DNA of 64,000 nucleotides from Bugulina stolonifera (GCA_935421135.1 OW285189.1:18659798-18723797); one strand, 5' to 3'; shown: positions 12,829 to 26,575, numbered from the stretch's first letter. The notes: a model not told the origin generated them from the sequence alone. A program made the numbers and translations.

Positions 12829-14532
12829 GTGAATACAATGTACACTGTAATCATTACTAGATCGCAATTGCTGCACTGGCCAGTGGACACTCTGTACTAT
12901 ACCATGTGCTGTGTATATGCTATGTAGCACTGCATCACCGTTGCTAAAATATAATACTGCATGACCAGTCTCAATCGTAGGGCCAATATTACAACACACA
13001 TAGACTAGTTCTTTACCATAATTGCATAGTATTCGCGCCCAAGCTACACAATGACATGATTTTTTATGGATTGTAAAAGGTGAAAAAAGTGAGGTTTTCC
13101 AAATTGTAAAGTTCTTTGAAGTTGTCTCTCACTTGACTTGCATAAACAAACCAACCGTGCTTATACATGTACATATATACATGTATATAAATGCAAATAC
13201 AGAAACCGTGCGTAGCAATGAATTACCTATGATATACCCTAAAAGTTTTCCAGCGCTGGGCTGAATAAGGGTGTGTGTGCGTGTGTAGGGTGAGGTGCCC
13301 CACTGCTCTCCCACCCACTACAGTTGGGGTAAGACTTTTTACTTCACAACATCACAGACTATTGACCATTATTTTATCTTTCTTGAGTATCAGTCCACTG
13401 TCAGGTAGGTTATCCTCACTTTGACTACTAGATAATGTGTGGAAATAACTCCTAAATACTTTAGTTAGGAAAACTATTGCAAAATAAATTACTTAATAAT
13501 AAACTCATTATAATATATACTATTATTATGACTATACTACTTTGATGGACTAAGTATACAATCATGTAATATGACGTTGTGTAGTATATAACATTGTATA
13601 GATGAAGAAAACTACAGGAAGAAAAAGGTCATAGGTCAGCACAGTGAACTCTATATTTGACTCAGTCTCACAGTCATACCCACCCTTCTAAAATAATCTC
13701 ATAGAATATTATGGAGTTCAGGCTAGAATAAATTGCGATACACAATGTTGCATATACGAGTACATAAAGCACTCAATTATAATGAAATTTTACCAGCACA
13801 TACCATAATGTATGCGTATGATTCAGGGAAACTATCCCATTGTGTTGTTGAATTAGTTGATGGTTTACCTTCTTCATATACACCTGTTTTGTACAGAATT
13901 AGCTACCAAAATGTATAAATTTACACAACCTTGTATGCTTAAGCTGGAGTCATCTTCCCTGTGACTAATAGGTAAAGTGTGAGGGTAACTCTTAAGCACT
14001 TTAAACATAAAACATTGCAAAATAAGCCACATGATATTATTATTATGCTTGCTTTGGAGTCGTCTCAACTTTGTGCAAGTGAAGCCGCTGAGTGTCCATT
14101 TTGTTTTACATTGACTGTTTTACAACTTGGCAGGAACAGTGGTGTTCCTGCATTCCTCAATATTGCACAACAAACTATTAATACTATTCATTCTATATTT
14201 AATTTTCTATTTTCTTCAATTAACTTAGCTATAATGTATAGCTGTGTTCATTGATTTTATTAAGGCATGGTGTCATTGAAAGGCAAGAAATTTAAAATAT
14301 TTACAATGGTTTATTGTAAGCAAAACTATACATACATTTCAAACATAATAAAAACATAAAACAACTGTTAGGGTAATATGTAATATTTGACCCAAAAACA
14401 CACGAACGAAACAAACAGAACAGCTTTGCCATCTAGATGTAGTTGCATGATCTATAACACTGCAATTTCAAATGAGTATTGGCATGTGTATGTATTCCAT
14501 CAAGTCTTTGGGAGAATTCCCCTGTGTTATTA

Positions 14533-14820
14533 TTAGTAAAGCCCAAATTTCCTGTAGCCTTTGTAACCGCCCTCTTTTGATGCACTTCCTGATCCTTCGC
14601 GGCCATAGCCTGAGGAACTACTCTCTCTTGAAGCACTCTCTGATCCTCCATGACCATAGCTTGAGGAACCACTTTCTCTTGATGCACTTCCTGATCCTCC
14701 GCGACCATAGCCTGAGGAACCACTCTTTTTTAAATTTTTGTGGCCTCCGGAATAAGTTCCATAGCCTGAGACACTAGCCAAGGCAATGCATAGAAGAAGG
14801 GCAAGGGAAAGAACTTGCAT
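14533..14820 (-). CDS. B2: secreted Gly/Ser/Tyr-rich repeat protein
   Basis: 95 residues. Signal peptide of about 19 residues (MQVLSLALLLCIALASVSG), a linker with TYSGGHKN, three copies of a 17-residue repeat (SGSSGYGRGGSGSASRE type), then the tail GGYKGYRKFGLY. The start codon follows the 3' splice site cttgtag at 14831-14832. The matching donor GTAAGT lies at 15345, giving a 515-bp intron after a non-coding first exon. An AATAAAGAGCAG motif (plus 15403-15409) occupies the position of the TATA box of family A. The composition resembles structural or adhesive secreted proteins, but the function is unknown. Confidence 0.72.
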   Translation of the reverse strand: MQVLSLALLLCIALASVSGYGTYSGGHKNLKKSGSSGYGRGGSGSASRESGSSSYGHGGSESASRESSSSGYGREGSGSASKEGGYKGYRKFGLY

Positions 14821-16091
14821 AATTGAGTATCTACAAGTACATGTTAAAGTAAATTAAACTTTTGCTTCTGAGAGAAGACCTTGTACCAATTACATATTGT
14901 GCATAATAATAGCAAATACATTGAGAAGCAATATGCATGTATGTGTACATTTACTAGACCTTTCATAACAAATCTACAACATTAACATCAATGTATAATT
15001 CAACGATTCAATTTAAAAACATATAAATTGTGGTTGTTCTTTGTGCTGCTACATAACCTCATGACATATATTAGTCTCTTAACAGATTTTGTAAATCATT
15101 CAGATAGTTCAGTATTTTATGCTTGGAAATTTGCACACTTTACTACTTAGCCTACAGGTAAAGACTATGAAATTACAATCCAATATAGTAAAAGAAGGAA
15201 ATATGGCGATTTTATCATAATAATGTATAGTATGATATGTTACAGGTATATTCATGTATGCAGATAACAATAACAAAAATAAGTTCCTTAGAAAATATTG
15301 TGAAAAGCAATGCAAGTATAATATTTATGAATTATAATAACTTACATTTGTGTATTTTTTAGAGTACTGGGGAACAAATCTCACTGTGTGACAACTACTG
15401 CTCTTTATTGGGATTCAATCTCTCTGTTGTACTAAAAATTTGTAAATTAAAACCCGACAGTAGCCCAAAAAATATTTTAAAAATGCTGTATTCTCGCAGG
15501 GAGGAAATTAATTTACCCAAAGACCACAGGGTGGAGTTTATACATCAGCAAATATTGTGCTGTCAGTCCCAACTATTCTATTTATCACTTATTTTACCTT
15601 AAGCCATAGATGTAATATATCACCTACGTTGTACCTATGTACAACAGACTGACACATTCCAAGCTCTGTTAAGGGCTGTCTACTAATTATTTATTGCTTA
15701 AAAGAAAGAAAGTTTTTTTGCTGACATTTCCCTGTAAAATGAAATATAAACAAGAAACCTAAATACTGGACAACAAAAACTATCCCAGGGAAATATGCTA
15801 CACAGGTGTTGTCAAGCATTGCCCCATAATGAAAAAATATGTTTGTCATCCTTTTAGGTTTCTATTTCCTTCATGAAACAAATTTGAATTATATTATTCT
15901 GACAAGGAGTCTGTTATAGCAAACGTTTCATCATATACAATGTATGTGTATGTGTTTATTCTAATACTGTATACATAACCGTGTATGTACAAATGTAGTT
16001 TCATTGTTGTATTATAATACAGCCACGTAACTACTAAATATTTCTATTTCTCTGCTGCATAGCTGGTAAAGTAATGCACAGATTAAAACAA

Positions 16092-16563
16092 TGTAAGTGT
16101 AAGTGTGGTGTAAGTGTAGTGTAAGTGTAGTGTAAGTGTAGTGTAAGTGTAGTGTAAGTGTAGTGTAAGTGTAGTGTAAGTGTAGTGTAAGTGTAGTGTA
16201 AGTGTAGTGTAAGTGTAGTGTAAGTGTAGTGTAAGTGTAGTGTAAGTGTAGTGTAAGTGTAGTGTAAGTGTAGTGTAAGTGTAGTGTAAGTGTAGTGTAA
16301 GTGTAGTGTAAGTGTAGTGTAAGTGTAGTGTAAGTGTAGTGTAAGTGTAGTGTAAGTGTAGTGTAAGTGTAGTGTAAGTGTAGTGTAAGTGTAGTGTAAG
16401 TGTAGTGTAAGTGTAGTGTAAGTGTAGTGTAAGTGTAGTGTAAGTGTAGTGTAAGTGTAGTGTAAGTGTAGTGTAAGTGTAGTGTAAGTGTAGTGTAAGT
16501 GTGGTGTAAGTGTGGTGTAAGTGTGGTGTAAGTGTGGTGCAAGTGTGGTGCAAGTGTGGTGTA
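16092..16563. repeat. 11-bp minisatellite (unit 2, about 43 copies)
   Basis: The longest homogeneous array: mostly AGTGTAGTGTA in the centre with G variants at both edges. It ends directly against hairpin-flank sequence at 16564. Confidence 0.95.
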
Positions 16564-16582
16564 ATGCAGCATACATTTGCAT

Positions 16583-16666
16583 CATGGGCACTAATAGCTA
16601 TTGATCATAATTAGAAGTTGGGAGAGGACAACTTCTAATTATGACCAATAGCTATTAGTGTCCATG
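16583..16666. repeat. Hairpin, unit 2 copy
   Basis: Arms match the 28091 palindrome, but part of the centre is deleted, leaving a stem of about 37 bp with a short asymmetric loop. Confidence 0.8.
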
Positions 16667-17417
16667 ATTTGCACGCATGTCAGTTTAAACTATATAATTA
16701 ATTGCTCTAGACTATCAAATACAAGGATTCATTTATAATTAATTACTGCAGGCTATCAAGTAGAAGGTAGCCTGTACCATAAGGCAGACTTCCTAATTAT
16801 GTCAAACTAAGCCACTGTCCAAAATGTTTATTGTAGGCAAGGGTATGAGATGTCAAGAATTATCTCATGTTTTTGCTGGGAATTCCCACTCTCTATGGAC
16901 AATAGCTACTACATGTAGCATAGTACCCTCATTTGCAATAACCTACCTACTTCAGGTAACAATAATCATTGCCTTAGTTTCTCAAAGTCGGACCAGATGT
17001 GTTTATTGTATATGTAGATGTATAAAACTAATAGAACATACAATTAAAATACCATTAAAACTGTAATCTATTTCTAAGCTTATATTATTTTAAAATATTA
17101 CTTGCTCCACACCATCAACCAGGAGCACTGTGTTAAAGTTATTCCCATTCTAAATGTACATAATTGGATAAGTACATGTGCAAATGTTACGATGCCTTTT
17201 GCAATCAACTTTAACTCAATTTAAAATGATCCTTTTATAGAACCATACTTGTGATAGGCCTATTCTATTATCAGTGGTTGATTTTGTGCTTACAGTATTT
17301 TATAGTAACCCTATTAGCATATTAGCTTATTAAAATGTAAAATAAAAATTTTTATTATGCGTACAAACTATACAATAGTATTGCACAGTGTTGTACATGT
17401 AGAGTAAAGAATAGTAT

Positions 17418-18214
17418 TGTAATGGTTTCTGGTATTTCGTGCGGTCGTCCTTGGACGACTACCGACCCAAAACTGAAGTGCCTATGAGTGGTGCTAGGCC
17501 TTCTCATTACATGAAAGATCGAGCGGTCTCAGTAGCCCAATAACTACCAGAGACGACCCATCTGGTCCCGAGTCTGACCTTCAGACTATACGTTGAAAGA
17601 GAGTGATCCGACCTAGTAGGCGGTTCGCTAAGCGAATGACCTGACAAAAGGAAGTGAAAGTCTCTGTATCAAGTATAGATGTGTCTTTATTGAAAGCCAA
17701 GTGAAGACTGAGACAATGAACAGTGAAACAATGCCCTTTATATAGTAGAAGAACTTCCGCCCGACGTAGTGTCGGGAAAAGACGACATAGGGTTGTCCGG
17801 AAGTTGCGCAACAACATGGCCACCGGAAGCCCGACGGCCGACCCAAAGTGGGTCGGGTTATACAAAAGTTGCTTATAATGATCCAATTCATGTACAAAAT
17901 GAATATCAAGTAATTCTGAGAGGTCGGGCCTCTGTACATGGGTATAAAAGGCACTAAAAGACTTAGTAATTATCATACATGAACGTACATCAGTATGTAG
18001 TTAAGTAGGGTGAGTATAAACACATAGATACACGTATATAGACAGTAAATGAATGGTTTAGACATGCAATGCAGTTGAGTATAAGCATACGAACAGTTAT
18101 TTATGAGAGTATGAGTGTTAGCTGAGTAGTGCTGTGACAACTACTAGGCACTTAAGGTGCTGCAGGGTTTATTCCGGTAGCTGGAGTCGTATACAAATGT
18201 CCTGTACCATCACA
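17418..18214 (-). mobile_element. Solo LTR, copy 3
   Basis: 797-bp relative of the LTRs in unit 1, with a perfect 4-bp GTAT duplication (17414-17417 and 18215-18218). The paralogous position in unit 3 (near 28955) is an empty site with a single GTAT, which confirms the insertion boundaries. Confidence 0.75.
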
Positions 18215-18762
18215 GTATTGCTATATTATCGTAACCGAACAACACTCAGTAATGGCTGCAGTATTAGAACAAATACAGCTTGTTTACCATCTTACTGGAG
18301 GAAATAAAAAATAAAATGTATGCAAATAGCTATTTCTGGTTTGAAGAAATATTTGACAACACTTGTATTTGATAAAATCATCTTGAATATGCAACATATT
18401 TAAACATTACTATCACTTTAAGAATTTAGATTTTATGTTACAAGGAAATGACAGCACAAAAACAAGTTTCAGCACAATAAACAACTCATAGACAGTTATT
18501 AATACAATTTGAAATGTGACAACTCTTTAGATTTACAGAATATAATATAACTACAATATTAATAGTGCAACTCTACATGTACATAGTACATGTATGTAAT
18601 AATAGGCATATACAATAATTATTAGTAGATCAATATAAACTATCACGGTGTCATATTGTGATATTTGGTAAAACCCTCGTCTGTTGTGGCGTAAAAATAG
18701 ACTGCATACACTTTTTAATAATATTTTGGTCTACTGCCAGATTGTGATGTACAGACTCACAG

Positions 18763-18770
18763 TATAAAAG
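18763..18770 (+). promoter_or_regulatory. TATA box of gene A2
   Basis: TATAAAAGGCAGCTG. Non-coding exon 1 ends at 18860, before a GTAAGT donor. Confidence 0.75.
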
Positions 18771-19462
18771 GCAGCTGAAAACTCAGCGCAAAGCACAAAG
18801 CAGTAGATGCTACACACACACAGATCTCTTACAAAGTCGTCTAAAGATTTCAACACCCAAGTAAGTTATATTGTACATGTACTTTATCAAACTACCTCTA
18901 ATATTCATCTTGATATGGTTTTGGCAATTTTTCACATTAAAATTGTAAAACACATAGTGGTAATGAGTCCACTATTTAGTGACATTTATTATAGTGACTA
19001 GTTAAAATATCCTGATGACAATTTTTATTATAGCTATCCACTGCTAAAAATTTGGTTGTCAAATCTGATTGAGACTTGATAATTAATAATTAATTAATAA
19101 TTATAAGTGAAAATGAATGTTGAAAGTTATTGATGAAATTGAGATAATCACATTTCAAAATTTTGAAAGTTATGGTAGTCCTTACTATGTAACCCAGGAT
19201 GTGAAAGTGCAACATGTGATACCCTATTAATTAAAATAATAGCGTTATTCAACTGGTCAATATTCTTCTATTATAACTATGACGAAAAATATAATTATTA
19301 TTGAGCATCATGAAAAGTATACAGTCATGTAGTTATTGTCAAACTGTTATACAAATCGTAATAGCATCCAAATTTGGTGTCATCACCATATGGAGCCATT
19401 GCAAAGTTCAACATTGAATAATTATTTCATATTCAGCTTTTTTTACTTTTAGACATTCAACC

Positions 19463-19633
19463 ATGCAACTTCTCTCTCTTACCCTTCTTCTGTGCATTGC
19501 ACTGGTCGCTGTATCAGGCTACAGTGTCTTCAAGGACAGTGGTTCCTCAGACAAAAGTCATAAAAGAGTTTATAGAAGTGCATCTTCAGACAGCAGTTCC
19601 TCAAGCAGTTCCTCAAGAAGCTCCTCAAGCTAA
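19463..19633 (+). CDS. A2: small secreted Ser-rich peptide
   Basis: 56 residues, nearly identical to A1: signal peptide MQLLSLTLLLCIALVAVSG, SVFKDSGSSDKSHKRVYRSAS core, poly-Ser tail. Intron 18861-19452 separates the non-coding exon from the coding exon; it is about 0.5 kb shorter than in A1. The same TAA stop interrupts a frame that then reads GYGGPGYY to a second stop. Conserved signal peptide, splice sites and promoter argue that it is expressed. Confidence 0.72.
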   Translation: MQLLSLTLLLCIALVAVSGYSVFKDSGSSDKSHKRVYRSASSDSSSSSSSSRSSSS

Positions 19634-20094
19634 GGCTATGGAGGACCAGGATACTATTAACATGACCAGATACTTGATGACCGACCATTGAAATAACAAT
19701 AGCTTCGCATTGTTTCTGTTACTCTTTGTTGTTGTTTTATTTGACCATTTCTATTAATGTTTTTGTTTTAAATACACCAACATAAACATTCTATTAATTC
19801 TCATCTGTGCAAACTTTCTCAAATTTACTGAGCTGAATACAGAGTGAAAACAATTGAAACAAAATAGAATAATAATATTTAGAAGTTGTACACACATGCT
19901 TCTAATTTGTTAAGGTGAAGGCAACTCCACTATGAGCATAGAATGCATAGGTTAATTTATCTTGAGTGTAAAATTTGTCAGGAGCTGTGTAGAGCATATT
20001 TTAAGCTTCAAAATGTCGTACAATTTGTCTAGGTTGAGTAAATCTACTTGGGTGTAATGCTACTTTGCATTTTCTAAATGTTCAAGTTTGATTG

Positions 20095-20189
20095 ACACGT
20101 GGATCAGTTTGATTGACAAGTGGATCAGTTTGATTGACAAGTGGATCAGTTTGATTGACAGGTGGATCAGTTTGATTGACAGGTGGATC
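20095..20189. repeat. 21-bp tandem repeat
   Basis: About 4.5 copies of AGTTTGATTGACARGTGGATC. The other units have a single copy at this position, so the expansion is specific to unit 3. Confidence 0.9.
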
Positions 20190-21212
20190 AGTGACATCAC
20201 GTCGTGTCCACAGAAATATGGGAGTGGCTAAATCATAGTAAACTTACTATCTCCATTACTGAACAAGCACATGTTATTCTAATTCAATATCTTCAAATTA
20301 TTGCTTGTATTTCAAATTAGTAAAGCACTAGTACAGAGTACATGTTCTAAAAGTTTTCATATTTCCTTTTTACATAATTGATAAAACAATGCACAGATTG
20401 CGATCAAAAAGCTGTCATATAATGTATAAAAATCATTTGATTTGTCTGAGCATATGAATCCAGAGAACGGTTATAATTGTTATACGTATAATATTATACA
20501 TGGACGCTGCTAGTAAACACTCCGTTGCACAAGAACACATTCTTAGAGTAACATAAACTTACTATCTAACCCTCCTTCAAGTAATCATCTACAGTAGACA
20601 ATGGGGTAGGTTTCCTAAGTAGGTCTATCCTCTTGTCTAACATAGAGGCAGCGGAAGTTCCAGTGAACATTTGGTCAAACATACATAAACAATGTATAAA
20701 TAGTTGTATAGTTTGGCACAGGTTTGCCAATGTCATTCTATTTTTATGATACACCGCTATTATTTCCCATGTTCATGATTACTAACACAACCTATGTGTA
20801 CTACATAACATCAAATGTACATCTGTCACATGTATATTTCTGCAAGTACACATAGTTGAGATCTTACTAGTTAGTATAAATACAGGATATAATAATTTGA
20901 TAGAAACTTCATGTTTCCCATATAGTGACGTGTAGGCATTAGTATTTTGTGTGCTACTTTAGATAGATTCAATATACATGCAATAATTTACTAGTATCTG
21001 CTTGCACTTTATAGAGTAAAGTTGTAATGAGCGAGCTAATGGCAGGTGGTTGACAGGGTGTGACCCCAGTATTTTCTTAGCGCCTCCAGAACAAGAGAGG
21101 AGAAAATAAGGACTCTTTCGGCATCAATGCGATGGAAGAGCAAATAATACGATGGAATAAGTTTTCTAATAATGCGATGGAAATAATAATAATAAAATAA
21201 TAAAATAAATAT

Positions 21213-21252
21213 TGTAATGGTTTTTGTGTTTGTGTATATGTCGTCTGGGACG
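21213..21252 (-). mobile_element. LTR remnant (40 bp)
   Basis: Matches the first 40 bp of the LTR at 1720 and then jumps to sequence that lies about 90 bp beyond that LTR in unit 1. This is a deletion derivative of an LTR that predates duplication of units 1 and 3. Confidence 0.6.
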
Positions 21253-24200
21253 TATTATTGCCAAACAACACTTACATGTAATTATGGGAAAGGCTAGGCT
21301 GGGATTTTCCCAATGAGCTCAAATAATAAAGTCAGTCAGATTACTGTAGATTACAATCAGTTAGAGAACAAACCTTCCAAATAATCCTACATACTCATTA
21401 CTCAGTATTTTAAAATTCTATTTGAATTTTAATAATAGGAAAATCAATAGCATGTTGATATTAGCACCAGGTTTACTTGGTATCAAACGTAATCTTAGAT
21501 CTGCAAGTCGCCTCACATTTTTTATTACTATACGATCCATTACCGAACGCTCTCGTACAATCAATCAAATAATCCATTAAATGAATATACTGCGATGTAG
21601 CCAAATGTGCCCTATGTGTGGACAATAGCATATCAACTCATGATAATAAAGTAATATTATTCTTTATTCTGTAACACTTTGCAGTACTGTTGTATACATG
21701 ATAACAATATTTACTTTACATTTTACATTAGCATAATACACAGTCATGTAAGATGTGAAGGTAATTCTACAGCTCATGACATGTAGGCAATAGTATTATG
21801 TGTGCTACGTTAAATAACTTCATTATACATGTAATGCCCTATATAACTAGGCATCTGTTTCCACATCACAGAGTTATCCTCTCAATGTATGGGTAGAGTT
21901 ATAATGAGCTCCCTAGACATGTCAGGTAGTGGTTCACAGGGTGTGACCGCTGTCTTTGTTTTGTGTCGTCAACGCAAGAGAGGACAAACTAAATATGGAC
22001 AATGGCATATCAACTTATGATGGTAAAGCAATATCATTCTTCACTCTGTAACACTTCGCAGTACCGTTGTATACGTGATAAAATTTTTTATTTTGCATTT
22101 TACACTACATTAGCATAATACACAGTCATGTATGATGTGAAGGTAATTCTACATTTTGTCACTACAGTAAGTCACAATCAAGCAAAGGTGTGCTTTTAAC
22201 TGATTTCAATGATTAAGGTTGATTCAGATTGATTTATTGGAAGCTACAATTAAATAGAATGTAGAAAAAAAACTGATTAGAAATAGATTAAGTCATATTG
22301 CTTGATTTAGCACAAGATTAGATTTCTTGGGTAAAGTAGTGCTATGTACAATGAATCTCATCTTTCTAATCAACTACAAGGTTGATTATGCTTGTATGAA
22401 AGTGCATTTTTATACAGATTACAGGTTAGAACTACAGGTGCTTCTATTCCTTGAAAAAATTACTGTAGACAATTTGACTTGACTTAGGCTGGCTAACTTG
22501 CCGACTTGACTTCAACCTGTGCATCAATGTGACTTGACTTGACTTGACTTAGACACACTAATAACTTGTGACTTTGACTTGGTTTCTGCTTAGTCAAATT
22601 TTGTATAGTGTATAGCCAACATGGAACACCTCGGCCATGTGTACGTGACACTACACAACTAAAGTAGTGTACTCACAGCTAAAGTAGTGTAAGTGTAGTG
22701 TAAGGGTGTTGTAAGTAGTGAATACTATGTACAGTGTAATAATTACTAGATTGTACTTCCAGGACTGGCCAGCGGACACTCAGTACAGTACCATGTGCTG
22801 TGTATATGCTATGTAACACTGTATCACCATTACTAAAACATAATACTGCATGACCAGTCTCAATCGTAGGGCCAATATTACAACACACATAGACTAGTTC
22901 TTACCATAATTGCATAGTATTCGCACCCAAGCAACACATTGACATGAGTTTTTATGGATTGTGAAAGGTGAAAAAAGTGAGGTTTTCAAAAATTGTGAAG
23001 TTCTTTGAAGTTATCTCTCACTTGACTTGCATAAACAAACCAACAATGCTTATACATGTACATGTACATACCATTATTTTATCTTTCTTGAGTATCAGTT
23101 CACTGTCAGGTACATGTAGGTTATCCTCAATTTGTCTAATAGGTAATGTGTGGAAATAACTCCTAATTACTTTAGTTAGGAAAACTGTTGCAAAATAAAT
23201 TGCATAATAATAAATTTATTACAATATATACTATTACATATGACTATACTACTATGGCTATACTACTATAATATAACGTTGTGTAGTATATAACATTTTC
23301 ATAAATTAATAGTGCATGCTCATTGTATAGATGAAGAAAACTACAGGAAGAAAGAAGGTCATAGATCAGCACAGCGAACTCTATATTTGACTCAGTCTCA
23401 CAGTCATACCCACCCATCTAAAATAAAGAATATGGAGTTCAGGCTAGAAGAAATTGCGGTACACAATGTTTCATATACATGTACATAAAGCACTCAATGA
23501 TAATTAAATTTTCCCCAGAACATCCCATAATGTATGTTTATGATTCAGGGAAACTATCCCAATGTGTTGTTGAATTAGTTGATGGTTTAACTTGTTCATA
23601 TACACCTATGTTGTACAGAATTAGCTAACAAATTGTAAACATTTACACAACCTTGTATGCTTAAGCTGGAGTCATCTTTACTTTGACTAATAGGTAAAGT
23701 GTGAAGATAACTTCGAAGTGCTTTAAATATAAAATATTGCAAAATGAACCACACGATAACATAATATTATGCTTGCTTTGGAGTTGCCTCAACCTTGTGC
23801 AAGGGAAGCAGCTGGGTATCCATTTTGTTTTGCATTGACTGTTTTACAACTCAGCAGGAACAGTGGTATTCCAGCATTCCTCAATATAGCACAATGAGAT
23901 ATTGATACTAATTATTCTACATGTATATTTAGTTTTCTACTTTCTTCAATTAACTTAGCTATAATGTATAGCTGTGTTCATCGATTTTATTAGGACATAG
24001 TGTCATTAAAAGGCAAAAAATTAGAAATATTTGCAATGGTTTATTGTAAGCAAAATGATACATACATTTCAACCATAATAGAAACATAAGACAACTATAA
24101 TTAGGGTAATATGTAATATTTGACCCAAAAACACACATGAACGAAATAAACAGAACAGTTTTACCATCTACATGTACATGTAGATGCATGTAGGTGCATC

Positions 24201-24292
24201 ATTTATAACACTGCAATTTCAAATGAGATTTAGAAGTATTGGCATGTGCATGTATTCTATCAAGTTTTTGGGAGAATTCCCCTGTGATATTA

Positions 24293-24631
24293 TTAGTAAA
24301 GCCCAAATTTCCTGTAGCCTTTGTAACCGCCCTCTTTTGATGCACTTCTATATCTTCCACGACCATAGCCTGAGGAGCCACTCTCTTTTGATGCATTTCC
24401 TGATTCTCTACGACCGTAGCCTAAGGAACTACTCTCTCTTGAAGCACTCCCTGATCCTCCATGACCATAGTCTGAGGAACCACCCTCTCTTGATACACTT
24501 CTTGATCCTCCACAGCCATAGCCTGAGGAACCACTCTCTTTTAAATTTCTGTGGCCTCCGGAGTGAGTGCCATACCCTGAGACACTAGCCAAGGCAATGC
24601 ATAGAAGAAAGGCAAGGGAAAGAACTTGCAT
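24293..24631 (-). CDS. B3: secreted Gly/Ser/Tyr-rich repeat protein
   Basis: 112 residues: signal peptide MQVLSLAFLLCIALASVSG, the TYSGGHKN-like linker (here THSGGHRN), four diverged 17-residue repeats and a GGYKGYRKFGLY tail. It is one repeat longer than the unit-2 paralog. The coding exon starts at 24641 after cttgtag. The 5' splice site at 25111-25112 reads GCAAGT instead of GTAAGT, so the 471-bp intron is either a GC-AG intron or poorly spliced. The promoter motif AATAAAG is at 25170-25176 on the complementary strand. Function unknown. Confidence 0.68.
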   Translation of the reverse strand: MQVLSLAFLLCIALASVSGYGTHSGGHRNLKESGSSGYGCGGSRSVSREGGSSDYGHGGSGSASRESSSLGYGRRESGNASKESGSSGYGRGRYRSASKEGGYKGYRKFGLY

Positions 24632-26424
24632 GGTTGAATATCTACAAGTACAAGCTAAAATAAATTAAACTTTTGCACATAATAATAGCAAACACATTGA
24701 AAAGCAATATGCATATACACGTACATTTACTAGACCTTTTATCACAAATCTACAACATTAACATCGATGTATAATTCAACGATTCAATTTAAAAACCAAT
24801 AAATTGTGATGTTGTTCTTTGTGCTGCTACATAACCTCATGACATATATTAGTCTATTAACAGATTTTGTCAATAATTCAGATAATTCAATATTCTATGC
24901 TTGGAGATTTGCACAATTTAAAACAGGTAAAGATCATAACACTGCAATCCTATATAGTAAAAGAAGGAAAGATGGCAATTTTATTATAGTATACAATCAT
25001 GTAATATGATATTTTATATTCATGTATGCAGAAGAAAATAACAAAAATAAATTCTTGGAAAATATTGTGAAAAGCGATGCAAGTATAATATTTATGAATT
25101 ATAATAACTTGCATTTGTGTAGTTTTTAGAATACTGGGAAACAAATCTAGCTGTGTGACAACTACTGCTCTTTATTGGGTTTCAATCTGCTGTTTATACT
25201 AAAAATTTGTAAATTAAAACCTGATGGTAGCCCAAAAACATTTTAAAAATGCATATATTCTCGCAGGGAGGAAATGAATTTACCCAAAGACCACAGGGTG
25301 GCACATATATATCAGCAAATTTTGTGCTGTCAGTCCCCAACTATTCTATTCATCACCTATTTTACCTTAAGCCATAGACGTAATATATCACCTATGGTGT
25401 ACCTATGTCTAGCAGACTGACACATTCCAAGTTCTGTTAAGTTATTTGTTGCCTAGAAAGAAAATGTTTGTGCTGACATTTCCTTGTAACGTGAAATATG
25501 AATAATAAACCTAAATACAGGGCAACAAAAAACTATCCCAGTGAAATAGGCTAGACAGGTGTTGAACAAAGCATTGCCCCCTAATGAAAAAATGTCATAA
25601 TTTTGTCCAAAATTATATTTTCTTTGATTAGTCTTGGAGTTATGTTTCCTTGATCTGTGAGGATGAGAAAACAATAGGGTAGGTAGGCTACAGCTTGTTT
25701 CAAGGCTTTTTTTTTTAGCTTACAGGTACATGTACTTAGCTAGCTCACAAATAGACCACCACAGTGGTCATTCCTCTTCCACACCTTCAAGAAGAAGGAT
25801 GTCATCATCTTCAAAAATTTACCCACCTCCACCCCCTTTTTATATTTCTCACCACCTTCACCTCCAGAATGCTCCCTTTTGTTTAACTTTAATAGGGTGA
25901 ACAAAGTAGTTTGTGTTTTTAAAGCAGCAATTTCATTATAACTTGTAATATCTATGAGAGCAAAACTGTATTAGCCAGTTATTACTACATTGTTTGTTCA
26001 GAAGTTGGCTAAAAATGTTTACTAGATTTTACTTATACCACCACAATGAAAAAGTGCCTTGATGTCTTCTATAAGATATCAGTATTGCGTATGTAACTAT
26101 ATTTTTGTACTACTCGTATTTATAGGTTAGCAATAAGTTTGATATTAACACATGTCAATTTTTCTGTAAAAAGCCAACCTATGGCAAAAAGCAAAATAAG
26201 TATGTGAATGAAAAATAGAAATTAATACAGTTACTGCTGTCTGTTACTATGCACTATGTTTCAGAAACATTGGTCTGACGATTGAATCGGTGGACAGGTT
26301 TCCCCAAACAAAGTTTCTCCAGCACTGTTAAAAGATGGTGCATCAAAGAAGTTTGCACGTGAAACGATTGTTGGTTGCTGCAGATGGGTGCTTCCTTGGG
26401 CAAACACGCGTAGGAGGAAAATGC

Positions 26425-26575
26425 GTTCTAGGCGCCATCACAAGAAAAGAGAATCACGTCCTAGGCGCCATCACAAGAAAAGAGAATCGCGTCCTAGGCG
26501 CCATCACAAAGAAAAGAGAATCGCGTCCTAGGCGCCATCACAAAAAAAATAATGGCGTCCTAGTCGCCCATCACA
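26425..26575. repeat. 31-bp minisatellite in the unit-3 insertion
   Basis: About five copies built around CGTCCTAGGCGCCATCACAA followed by an A-rich spacer, inside the unit-3-specific insertion (about 25590-26730). The 87-residue frame at 26335-26598 is largely this repeat read in shifting frames and is not called a gene. Confidence 0.8.

Larger units (their letters stand above)
11182..20034. repeat. Tandem host unit 2 (about 8.9 kb)
   Basis: Second copy of the unit, with B2 (14533) and A2 (19463). It is shorter because the 11-bp minisatellite at 16092-16563 abuts the hairpin at 16583, whereas about 0.8 kb separates them in units 1 and 3. The first 1.5 kb matches the unit-4 start at 31332-32500. 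A solo LTR sits at 17418-18214. I see no genes in 11182-14432, 15410-16091 or 16667-17417. Confidence 0.8.

Noticed and set aside
14472..14777. Plus-strand frames opposite the B genes (also 24184-24588 and 33735-34253)
   Set aside because: Antisense shadows of the 51-bp coding repeat.
16012..16591. Three 156-186 residue YTTLTLHLHYT frames on the minus strand (also at 3762-4450, 7062-7319 and 26808-27302)
   Set aside because: Translation of the 11-bp minisatellite in all minus frames.
17581..17976. 131-residue minus frame and the similar frame at 1087-1461
   Set aside because: They lie inside solo LTRs, are not conserved in frame between LTR copies and match no retroelement domain.
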